From Chamaesiphon minutus PCC 6605 (GTDB lineage Bacteria > Cyanobacteriota > Cyanobacteriia > Cyanobacteriales > Chamaesiphonaceae): DNA of 64,000 nt. Each line of letters begins with the position of its first letter. The first letter of the stretch is position 1. Of the stretch, positions 36,095 to 43,576 are shown in pieces. The notes under the pieces are model-generated. The model saw only the letters and a program-made list of their open reading frames with translations, ran no database searches and was not told the DNA's origin. The translations under genes and the position numbers were made by a program. The stretch covers positions 3,320,385 through 3,384,384 of the forward strand of contig NC_019697.1 in the NCBI RefSeq assembly GCF_000317145.1, given 5' to 3'.

Positions 36095-37147
36095 CTAGTT
36101 ATTAGCGTGAAATTCACGGAAGCTCTGATAAAATTCGTTCTCCTCATAGATATGGCATTTATCGGTGATATCTTTCATCAGTTCCCATGAGAACGTGCGT
36201 TCTTTAATATAGTCACCCCAGTTAGCTTTAATAATGGCGTGAGCTTCGCGTAGACGATAGGAAGGAATCGCGATCGAAATATGATGGGGAATGTGAACGT
36301 TGATATCGTGACAGAGGAATTCTACCCAACGAGGGTAATCACAATGAACGGTACCAGATAACTGTGCGATCGCTTCATCCCATTCGCCAGTAGGCTTGAA
36401 AGGAATATCTGCGGCAGTATGATGGACGATCGTGAAAGTACTCATCCAGAAATGATATACCAACCAAGGTAGCAACCAAAATTTGATAAATCCCCAGATA
36501 CCCAGAGTCGCAAACATGATAGGGAATACAATTGCCGCGCCGATGATGACAAACAGAGCGGAGAATTTGACATCATTTCTGGTTTTGCCTTCGGCAAAAT
36601 TGCGCCAGTCAAAGTGAACTGCTGCCCAGTGCGGTAACGACGCCAACCACCATAACCGACCGCGCATAGCTTGGTAAACTACCTGAAGCCAAGCTGGAGC
36701 TGTCTGATAAGCTTCTGGCCGCCAAGGTTGCCAAGCATTATCCACATCCATTTTGTTGGTATGCTTGTGGTGCTTCGCGTGTCCGTATCGCCAGCCGTGG
36801 AAGGGATAAATCAGGGTCAACATAAACAGATGACCGACGATATCGTTAACTTTACGGCTGTTAGAGAAAGAACGGTGCGCGCAGTCATGACCGATCACAA
36901 AGCAGCCAGTCATTGCCGTACCTGTAAAGATCCACGCCAAGGGTAGCAGGTACCAAGGTGAAATAGAGATGGCAAACATGCCGAGCGTTACCATGCTGAT
37001 GGTTTTGAGCGCGGTCATCCAAGCTTTGAAGCTATCCTTGGCAAAGACTTCTTTTGGTAAAGTCTTGAGGATGTGCTTGAGTTTGAGATCGGGGTGCAGA
37101 TTAGGGGACAGCGTGGTGGCTGTATTAGATTCGATCGATAAAGTCAT
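36095..37147 (-). CDS. desA: Acyl-lipid delta-12 fatty acid desaturase
   Basis: A 350-residue membrane di-iron enzyme that puts the second double bond into membrane-lipid oleate, important for cold tolerance. Histidine boxes: HDCAH (87-91), HAKHH (123-127) and HIPHH (about 286-290). The surrounding sequence (CFVIGHDCAHRSFSNSRKVN, LSGTVHCDYPRWVEFLCHDI) is that of cyanobacterial DesA. It has a gene-free leader region of 600 bp upstream, in which cold-responsive control may lie, as known for desA in other cyanobacteria. Confidence 0.93.
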   Translation of the reverse strand: MTLSIESNTATTLSPNLHPDLKLKHILKTLPKEVFAKDSFKAWMTALKTISMVTLGMFAISISPWYLLPLAWIFTGTAMTGCFVIGHDCAHRSFSNSRKVNDIVGHLFMLTLIYPFHGWRYGHAKHHKHTNKMDVDNAWQPWRPEAYQTAPAWLQVVYQAMRGRLWWLASLPHWAAVHFDWRNFAEGKTRNDVKFSALFVIIGAAIVFPIMFATLGIWGFIKFWLLPWLVYHFWMSTFTIVHHTAADIPFKPTGEWDEAIAQLSGTVHCDYPRWVEFLCHDINVHIPHHISIAIPSYRLREAHAIIKANWGDYIKERTFSWELMKDITDKCHIYEENEFYQSFREFHANN

Positions 37148-37690
37148 GTAGCGGTTTAGATCTCCAGAAATTATAAAGCACCGTTGTTGCTACTACCGAT
37201 CGGACACCGCTCTAGTGGCAGATCGGTGGCGATTATGAATTTTGTAGCTAGATTAGGTACCGTTTTGTTAACAATCATTAATATTTAATCGTACCCTAGT
37301 GTGTTGCTGGGGTCTAGTATCTCGATCGCGTAGCATTGCCGAAGGGAAATCGTTAAGTTAGCTCTGTTTTGGCCATTTAGCTCCAGAAGCAGCTTACCCC
37401 ATAGAGCACTAAGTAGATAGGCGTAATTAAATATAAAATGCAGCCTCTGACGGAAACAGCTCACCGCATAGGTTTCAAATATAATCTACTTTGCAAATAA
37501 TTGCACCTACCTACTTACCCCTACAAAGCGATTGTTTGGCTCTCCTGCTATTTTGAGGAGAATGGCAAAATTAGATGCCAATCGTTGGCAGGGCCTCCGA
37601 GCATAAGAATTGGGCATTCTTTCCCTTTTCCCATTCAATAAGTCTTACTTATTGCCATAACGGTTGGCTAGCCAAAATTATCTTCAAAAC
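37148..37690. other. Gene-free interval upstream of desA
   Basis: About 540 bp without a supported gene. It includes the desA 5' region (AT-rich around 37265-37300), one copy of the GCGTAGCATTGCCGAAGG-type repeat piece near 37330 and a small inverted repeat CTCCT/AGGAG at about 37543-37562. No RNA gene is recognised. Confidence 0.4.
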
Positions 37691-37726
37691 AATGAGCTAG
37701 TAACTATTAATAGCTACTAGCTCATT
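37691..37726 (-). terminator. Terminator of the fasciclin gene
   Basis: Perfect 12-bp stem AATGAGCTAGTA (37691-37702) / TACTAGCTCATT (37715-37726). On the minus strand it is followed by GTTTTG, about 40 nt beyond the fasciclin stop. Confidence 0.7.
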
Positions 37727-37763
37727 ATTAATCGATCGATACTAGAAACAATCTAATATCAAT

Positions 37764-38165
37764 CTACGCAGGTAATAAAACTGTATCGATGATATGAATA
37801 ACACCATTATCAGCAGCTACATCAGGCGTTGTTACTGTGGAATCGTTAATTTTGACACCACTAGAAGCATCAATTTTAACTTCCGAACCTTCAACAGTTT
37901 TAGCTGAAGTCAGTTTGACGACATCAGCCGCCATCACTTTGCCAGAGACAACGTGATAAGTCAAAATTTTAGTGAGTTTAGGAATATCTTTGAGCAATGC
38001 TTCAACAGTACCTGCTGGTAGTTTTGCAAATGCTTCATCAGTAGGAGCAAATACGGTAAAAGGGCCTGCACCTTTAAGTGTGTCTACTAATCCAGCAGCT
38101 TGAACTGCTGCAACCAAGGTGGTAAAAGAACCTGCACTAACGGCAGTATCAACGATGTCAGCCAT
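37764..38165 (-). CDS. Fasciclin (FAS1) domain protein
   Basis: A 133-residue single FAS1 domain when started at ATG 38165 ([14 protein letters not shown]). The two conserved boxes are present: [15 protein letters not shown] at about 44-58 and [11 protein letters not shown] at the end, with the HVV motif (TYHVVSGKV) in between. There is no signal peptide in this form, as in several cyanobacterial FAS1 proteins. FAS1 domains mediate adhesion or small-ligand contacts; the role is unclear. It is monocistronic with its own terminator. Confidence 0.92.
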   Translation of the reverse strand: MADIVDTAVSAGSFTTLVAAVQAAGLVDTLKGAGPFTVFAPTDEAFAKLPAGTVEALLKDIPKLTKILTYHVVSGKVMAADVVKLTSAKTVEGSEVKIDASSGVKINDSTVTTPDVAADNGVIHIIDTVLLPA

Positions 38166-38527
38166 ATGTTTGTTTACTGTATTTAGTGTCAACATTACCA
38201 ATGTAACGTACTTTTAAAAAAAAGGGTAATTATCAAAAATTTAATTTTAATTATCAAATAACACGCTAATTGAGTTAAATTTATTGATGTTGTATGTCGC
38301 GATCGCGCGCGATCTACGATCGTAACTCTGTCTTTCGATATCTCATATATAAATCGACACACTTTCGGCTTGAATGTTTGGCGATTGCCAAAATAGCTAC
38401 ACCATTTTTAAGACTTTTTCAAGGTCGAGATTGCCGTTCTATTGTGACTATTAAATATAAGTAAATCTATCGCTCTTGAGATCTGCGATCGTTCGAGCTT
38501 CGTTTTTTGGATACTTTCACTCAAGTG

Positions 38528-38938
38528 TTACTCTACGATTTTCCGCGACTCCTTCATTTGCGATCGATGTTTTTTGTCTGCCAATCGTCGCCGCACTTGT
38601 CCCTTGCTCGGCTTTGTTAGCTTCCGAGGCAAAATGACTATAGCTACACTCAAAATTAATGCTTTCAATCTGTCGAGTGCTTCCTCGCGATTGCGCTCTT
38701 GACTGCGATGTTCTTGTGATTTAATCACAATTATCCCTTCAGTAGTAATGCGGCGATCTCGTAATTCCATCAGGCGATTTTTATAGCGATCGGGCAACGA
38801 TGATGCCATAATATCGAAGCGCAAATGAATTGCCGTTGCTACCTTATTCACATTTTGTCCGCCCGCACCTTGCGATCGAATGGCACTCAGCTCGATTTCA
38901 CTCAGGGGAATACTAATATTTTTAGAAATCTCCAACAT
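38528..38938 (-). CDS. arfB: Alternative ribosome-rescue factor B
   Basis: A 136-residue peptidyl-tRNA hydrolase of the ArfB/YaeJ type that frees stalled ribosomes. The GGQ motif occurs in IRSQGAGGQNVNKVATAIHLRFD (about 20-42), and the C-terminal tail is basic (RRRLADKKHRSQMKESRK), as needed to enter the empty mRNA channel. It lacks the codon-recognition domains of RF1/RF2. No operon partner. Confidence 0.93.
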   Translation of the reverse strand: MLEISKNISIPLSEIELSAIRSQGAGGQNVNKVATAIHLRFDIMASSLPDRYKNRLMELRDRRITTEGIIVIKSQEHRSQERNREEALDRLKALILSVAIVILPRKLTKPSKGQVRRRLADKKHRSQMKESRKIVE

Positions 38939-39087
38939 AACCTAGTTTAAGTTTAATATGTGCGCGAGCGGTTAGAATCGTTGCGAAGGCGATTATCGGT
39001 GCGTGCTGCTGAGTGTCTAAAATCTCAGATTGCCCGCATCAGCACGTTTGTTAATTGACGATTTCGACGCTGTGCGCCATCTACCTT

Positions 39088-39138
39088 CGTTGGCGTAGCC
39101 TCTCTATTCTTACAGAATGCTACGCGAACGGAGAATCG
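39088..39138 (+). repeat. Cyanobacterial interspersed palindromic repeat
   Basis: Begins CGTTGGCGTAGCCTCTC and continues to TACGCGAACGGAGAATCG; the two halves GCGTAGC / GCTACGC can pair. A second member lies at 39179-39212 (GCGTTGGCAAAGCCTCTC then CTTTGGAGAATCGC). Both lie upstream of the ABC transporter gene at 39259. Confidence 0.65.
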
Positions 39139-39258
39139 AGCAGATCGCAGCACGCTAATATACATTAAGGAAACAATCGCGTTGGCAAAGCCTCTCCTTT
39201 GGAGAATCGCCGCGAGCGTCATCAAGATCCTGATGTCCACGATCTCACCTCAATTACT

Positions 39259-41298
39259 ATGACCGCAGTACCGCAGTCCCAACCGTTACTCAAATTTCGA
39301 TTCGATCGCACACTTTGGCAGCGATTTGTAGAAATTGCCCAACCTTACTTCTATCCCCCAGGGCCGAGAAGTTCGACACAATTTCTATTTTTAATTCTAA
39401 CACAACTAGTTTTTGTTGTGTCGTTTACGTTCTTTTTTGTTGTCGCTTTAGCCTTAATTGGTTTCCAATTTTCGCCCAAATTCTTTGCAGGGCTGGTAAA
39501 TGAGATTATTTACCTGAAGTTTCTTTCTAGTCTGGGAAAAAGCTCGTTAGAAATATTTCAAAATCTCCTGACATTTTTACCTGCTTACATATTCTTGGTG
39601 TTGCTAATCGGGAGTTGTGGTGTCTTCTATGCTTATCGGCGCAAGCTGCAAGGACGAGAGAAACAATGGCTAATTTTAGCAATACTATTATTTCTAGCCT
39701 TCATCGTCAGTAGTCTGAACGTGCTGATTAGTTATGTCTTTCGGTTTATCGATAATGCCCTCAATGGTCGAGATGCTAAAGTATTTTGGGATTTCCTCTG
39801 GGTTTATGGAATTACTCTCGTCGTCGCGATTCCAATTCTGATTAGCTATCGTTACACGCGCCGGAAGCTAGCTTTGTTTTGGCGAGCTTGGCTTACTAAT
39901 ACGCTCCTAAAGGATTATTTTAGCAACCGCGCTTACTACGAGTTAGACTCCAACGCTGCCAATACAGACATTGATAACCCAGATCAACGGATGACTGAAG
40001 ATGTCAATTCATTTACCAACACTATTTTAGATCTGATTTTAGATATCTTAGATTCTGTATTAGATTTAGTTGCCTTTACCGGAATTTTGTATAGCATTTC
40101 TACCCAGCTTACATTTGGATTGTTAGGGTATGTCTCGATCGCCAGTGTTCTCGCACTTTGGATCGGGACTAAATTAATCAAGATTAATTTTAACCAATTG
40201 CGACTCGAAGGTGATTTTCGCTATGGGATGGTTCACGTCCGCGACAATGCTGAATCTATCGCCTTTTATCGCGGTGAAAATCTAGAGCGCAATCAAGTTG
40301 AAACTCGGTTGGGTCGCGTAATTAAAAACTATAATTTATTAATTATTTGGATTGCCTTACTAGATATCTTTCAATATGCCTACAACTATTTTGCCCGATT
40401 GGTACCCTATCTAATTGTCGCACCTTTATATTTTGCCAAGCAAGTAGATTTTGGGACGATCGGTCAAGGTATATTTGCCTTTGGGATGGTGCTAAGGGCA
40501 CTCTCCATCATCCCCACGCGGATTCAGGATATTTCGTCTTTTGCTGCGAGTATCGAGCGGTTAGGGATGCTCTACGAACGCTTTCGACAACGCGAGAGTC
40601 GAGAGGTTGTCGGTAGAGAGGGGATTATCATTCATCCCTACACTCATTTTAAGGTCGATGGATTGACACTCAATACGCCAAATGCCGAGCAAACCCTATT
40701 CGAGAACCTCTCCTTCGAGCTAACGCCACCACAATCTTTGCTCGTAGTTGGTTCGAGCGGCTGTGGCAAAAGTTCGCTGCTGCGCGCGATCGCCGGACTA
40801 TGGTGCAATGGTAAGGGCACGATCGAAAGTCCCGACTATACTGAAGCTCTGTTCCTACCCCAAAAGCCCTATATGCTCCTGGGTACATTGCGCGAGCAAT
40901 TAAAATATCCCAATCGGCGGGAAAATATCACCGATACCGACATCCAATCGGCATTGGCACGAGTCAACCTCGAAGACTTAGCTAACCGCATGGGCGGACT
41001 CGATACTGAGAAAGATTGGGCGGGAGTACTCTCCCAAGGCGAACAACAGCGACTGGCGTTTGCCCGGATTCTGCTGAGTCAGCCTAAATATGTCATCCTC
41101 GACGAAGCGACTAGTGCGCTAGATGTGACTAACGAGCGGTGGCTCTACGAGCTACTGCAAAGCCAAGACATCAGCTATATCAGCGTCGGACATCGCCCCA
41201 GTCTGGTAGATTATCACCAAATTGTATTGGATCTGCGCCCTGAAAATGGCAGCAGTTGGCAGTTGTTACCTGCTAAAGATTATCAGTTTTCAAGTTAG
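39259..41298 (+). CDS. ABC transporter, ABCD/SbmA-YddA type (fused permease-ATPase)
   Basis: A 679-residue protein when begun at ATG 39259; the longer frame from 39199 would read through an interspersed repeat. The membrane half has about six TM segments and the conserved EIIYLKFL and RYTRRKLALFWRAWLT region. The ATPase half has GSSGCGKSS (Walker A), LSQGEQQR (signature) and YVILDEATSALD (Walker B). This matches the SbmA/BacA-like, ABCD-related exporters or uptake systems found in cyanobacteria; vitamin B12 or peptide transport is known for relatives, but the substrate here is not known. A terminator follows at 41435. Confidence 0.88.
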   Translation: MTAVPQSQPLLKFRFDRTLWQRFVEIAQPYFYPPGPRSSTQFLFLILTQLVFVVSFTFFFVVALALIGFQFSPKFFAGLVNEIIYLKFLSSLGKSSLEIFQNLLTFLPAYIFLVLLIGSCGVFYAYRRKLQGREKQWLILAILLFLAFIVSSLNVLISYVFRFIDNALNGRDAKVFWDFLWVYGITLVVAIPILISYRYTRRKLALFWRAWLTNTLLKDYFSNRAYYELDSNAANTDIDNPDQRMTEDVNSFTNTILDLILDILDSVLDLVAFTGILYSISTQLTFGLLGYVSIASVLALWIGTKLIKINFNQLRLEGDFRYGMVHVRDNAESIAFYRGENLERNQVETRLGRVIKNYNLLIIWIALLDIFQYAYNYFARLVPYLIVAPLYFAKQVDFGTIGQGIFAFGMVLRALSIIPTRIQDISSFAASIERLGMLYERFRQRESREVVGREGIIIHPYTHFKVDGLTLNTPNAEQTLFENLSFELTPPQSLLVVGSSGCGKSSLLRAIAGLWCNGKGTIESPDYTEALFLPQKPYMLLGTLREQLKYPNRRENITDTDIQSALARVNLEDLANRMGGLDTEKDWAGVLSQGEQQRLAFARILLSQPKYVILDEATSALDVTNERWLYELLQSQDISYISVGHRPSLVDYHQIVLDLRPENGSSWQLLPAKDYQFSS

Positions 41299-41334
41299 GT
41301 GGCTCCTTTTCTAGGGTCACATTAGACATCTAGA

Positions 41335-41397
41335 GTGAATGGTGAATAGTGAATGGTGAATAGTGAATGGTGAATGGTGAATGGTGAATGGTGAATA
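41335..41397 (+). repeat. Heptamer STRR, GTGAATR x9
   Basis: Nine exact tandem 7-mers, GTGAATG or GTGAATA, covering 63 bp downstream of the ABC transporter gene. Confidence 0.92.
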
Positions 41398-41404
41398 ACA
41401 ATTT

Positions 41405-41434
41405 GTATTACTTTCGGGTGCCCGAAAGTAATAC
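41405..41434. repeat. Perfect 13-14 bp hairpin
   Basis: GTATTACTTTCGGG (41405-41418) and its complement (41421-41434) form a long palindrome right after the STRR array and before the terminator. Confidence 0.75.
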
Positions 41435-41469
41435 GTGCGACTGCCGCTAATGAGCGGCGCACTTTTTTT
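41435..41469 (+). terminator. Terminator after ABC transporter gene
   Basis: GTGC..GCCGCT pairs with AGCGGC..GCAC around AATG (41435-41462), followed by seven T residues (41463-41469). Confidence 0.8.
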
Positions 41470-41503
41470 GAGACAGTAGATGATATAGCAACCGTCACAT
41501 CGG

Positions 41504-41569
41504 TTAGGACATGTTAGTCCGCGTAGGCGGACTTTGCATCACTAGCAGCGATTTCAATCGCTGTCCTAA
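41504..41569. repeat. Three-way-junction palindromic repeat
   Basis: The outer stem TTAGGACA (41504-41511) / TGTCCTAA (41562-41569) encloses hairpins GTCCGC-GTAG-GCGGAC (41517-41532) and CAGCGAT-TTCA-ATCGCTG (41546-41563). A related piece is near 16850-16880. It looks like a structured intergenic repeat, not a gene. Confidence 0.65.
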
Positions 41570-41579
41570 TCGCTATAAA

Positions 41580-41996
41580 TTAGCGATCGCACAGAGCGAT
41601 CGCGATTGTCACCGATCCAGATTCAGGCTTGAGGCGAAACTTTTGCTTGGGTACTAATAAAATATCGGTGTGTGCCGCACATAGAGCCGCTGCTTCCGCC
41701 ACACTAGCAGTCCCGACGAGTGCCGATACCAATTGAGATGGGCGCGGCACCGTGACGGAATTTAGACGTTCTGGGCGATAACTTTTTAAAAACCACCCCG
41801 ACTCGCGACAATATTCCACCAATCCTGGCTCATTTGCCTTGCGATCAAGCGTCGCCAACCCCGCAATTGTGGCAAGATCTAGATCGTACTCTGCGAACAC
41901 GAACTCGATCGCGCAGTGGATGAGTAGTTTAGAAACACTCTGCTGACAACCTATTCCCACCCACAGCGATTTGGGAGCAATATGAGAAACTAACAT
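41580..41996 (-). CDS. CobE/CbiG C-terminal domain protein (cobalamin biosynthesis)
   Basis: About 138 residues from ATG 41996 (GTG 42011 is an alternative). The sequence SLWVGIGCQQSVSKLLIHCAI, IAGLATLDRKANEPGLVEYC and VGTASVAEAAALCAA is the standard CbiG C-terminal/CobE pattern. This domain acts in ring opening of precorrin/cobalt-precorrin intermediates or supports that step. It stands alone rather than fused to CbiG-N or CobJ. Its ATG overlaps the ATG of the divergent rsmI gene: both are formed by one CATG. Confidence 0.88.
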   Translation of the reverse strand: MLVSHIAPKSLWVGIGCQQSVSKLLIHCAIEFVFAEYDLDLATIAGLATLDRKANEPGLVEYCRESGWFLKSYRPERLNSVTVPRPSQLVSALVGTASVAEAAALCAAHTDILLVPKQKFRLKPESGSVTIAIALCDR

Positions 41997-42903
41997 GTCA
42001 AACGAAGTCACTGGTAAAACTCTATATCTAGTCGGTACGCCGATCGGTAATTTGGGTGATATGACAATGCGGGGAATCCAGGTATTGCGGGACGTCGATA
42101 CGATCGCGGCTGAAGATACCCGTCATACGGGAAAACTCCTCCATCATTTTGAGATTAAGACGCCGCAAATTAGCTATCACCAGCATAACGAACAACAACG
42201 CATTCCCGAACTGATCGCCCAATTGCAAGCCGGAAAATCGATCGCGTTAGTTACCGATGCGGGGATGCCAGGAATTTCCGATCCGGGTTATCTAATTGTC
42301 GCCGCTTGTGTGGCGGCGGGGATTCGGGTAATTCCCATTCCAGGAGTAACCGCCGTAATTACGGCTGTGAGTGCGTCGGGATTGCCGAGCGATCGATTTG
42401 TATTTGAAGGCTTTTTACCAGTTAAAGGAGAGGAACGCAGAGCGCGATTAGAAGCAGTTGCGGGGGAGGCGCGGACGCTGGTATTTTATGAATCTCCCCA
42501 TCGGTTGCGTCAGACATTAGCAGATTTTGGGACGACATTTGGTACCGAGCGACAGATTGCCATCGGCAGAGAATTAACCAAATTACATGAAGATTTTTGG
42601 CGAGGAGAAATTGGTGCGGCGATCGAGCATTATACTCAAACCGAACCACAAGGGGAATACGCGATCGTCGTTGCAGGTGCGCCAGTCAGTCATCCTCCGC
42701 TTTCTGACGAAGCGATCGATCGTGCCTTAATCGAGCTGATGCTCGATGGGACATCGCGTTCTCAAGCCAGCCGGATCGTCGCCGAGCAAATCTCCCAATC
42801 GCGGCGATATGTCTATCAATTGGCACTAGCGATCGATCTCGATACCGCTCGCAGCAAGTCATCGAAAGGTTCGGAGCCACAATCGATCGCAGGTAGTGAC
42901 TAA
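41995..42903 (+). CDS. rsmI: 16S rRNA (cytidine-1402-2'-O)-methyltransferase
   Basis: A 302-residue SAM enzyme of the tetrapyrrole-methylase fold that 2'-O-methylates C1402 in the ribosomal P site. Signatures: LYLVGTPIGNLGDMT, IAAEDTRHTGKLL, LVTDAGMPGISDPG, IPIPGVTAVITAVSASGLP and GRELTKLHEDFWRG. Length is normal. It starts at ATG 41995, sharing a CATG with the divergent CobE-like gene, so the two genes must compete for or share the same promoter region. Confidence 0.95.
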   Translation: MSNEVTGKTLYLVGTPIGNLGDMTMRGIQVLRDVDTIAAEDTRHTGKLLHHFEIKTPQISYHQHNEQQRIPELIAQLQAGKSIALVTDAGMPGISDPGYLIVAACVAAGIRVIPIPGVTAVITAVSASGLPSDRFVFEGFLPVKGEERRARLEAVAGEARTLVFYESPHRLRQTLADFGTTFGTERQIAIGRELTKLHEDFWRGEIGAAIEHYTQTEPQGEYAIVVAGAPVSHPPLSDEAIDRALIELMLDGTSRSQASRIVAEQISQSRRYVYQLALAIDLDTARSKSSKGSEPQSIAGSD

Positions 42904-43184
42904 TCGCTCGCCCATGCTAGTGCATCTTTAAAAGTAAATCCCGACATCTCATCGACAATCCCGACTTCTAGCACCGCTTGAAAGACGAGCGAGCATTGTA
43001 AGTTGGTAATAGTTTCGCGATCGAGTCCCCAATCTTGGAAGAAAATTGAAAGAACTTTAGTCTTATTTTCGCCAGATCGATCGCCACCAATGATTAAACA
43101 GTGAGCTTCGTTTGCCACAACTGGATACTCAACTAAGGTAAATACATTACTGATTTGTTTTTCCCAAACAGGTTGGTAAGACAT
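42900..43184 (-). CDS. Hypothetical protein, 94 residues
   Basis: Started at ATG 43184 (MSYQPVWEKQISNVF); a longer form from 43205 adds seven residues. It reads as a small soluble alpha/beta protein with ALAWASD at the end. No family recognised. Its last bases overlap the end of rsmI by 4 nt, convergently. Confidence 0.5.
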   Translation of the reverse strand: MSYQPVWEKQISNVFTLVEYPVVANEAHCLIIGGDRSGENKTKVLSIFFQDWGLDRETITNLQCSLVFQAVLEVGIVDEMSGFTFKDALAWASD

Positions 43185-43255
43185 AGAGCCAGATGAATAT
43201 TTCAAATAAACGGGTCGATTTTATATAATTGGATGAGTTGTCATTAAGATTTAGG

Positions 43256-43351
43256 ATGGAAACACAAGATACTTGGCTAGACTGGATGTTTGTTGGCGGC
43301 TATCTCTCACTACTGGCACTGGTGATATGGGGCGTACTCATTCGCAAGTAG
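43256..43351 (+). CDS. Possible 31-residue single-TM protein
   Basis: METQDTWLDWMFVGGYLSLL then ALVIWGVLIRK: one membrane helix with a short charged end on each side, the size and shape of small photosynthetic or respiratory complex subunits. It does not match PetG, PetL, PetM, PsaM or Ycf12 that I know. The Shine-Dalgarno is poor (AGG directly before the ATG), so expression is uncertain. Confidence 0.4.
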   Translation: METQDTWLDWMFVGGYLSLLALVIWGVLIRK

Positions 43352-43363
43352 AAACTGAGAAAC

Positions 43364-43576
43364 GTAAGGTGGGCATTGTCAACAGCCCTTGCACAGCCGT
43401 AGCAATCAGAACTTAAACTGTTTGGTTCGATCGATCTGTTTGACAATCGATCGACCTAAATTTTACCTGTGATAAACATCTTCACTGCAAATATTAACTT
43501 ATAATCTGGCGATCGAATACATTTAATACTTATAGAATTCGATCGACTATGTGTTGGCGTGCAGTGCCCACCTTAC
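43364..43576. repeat. REP-family element, copy A
   Basis: 213 bp with terminal inverted repeats GTAAGGTGGGCA (43364-43375) and TGCCCACCTTAC (43565-43576). The interior shares short pieces (AGCCGTAGC, GAACTTAAACT, CGATCGA) with copies B and C. Its right end supplies the stop codon of the decayed gene that ends at 43573. Confidence 0.8.

Noticed and set aside
41335-41397. Possible CRISPR array
   Set aside because: Units are exact 7-mers with no spacers; this is an STRR array. No cas genes occur in the window.
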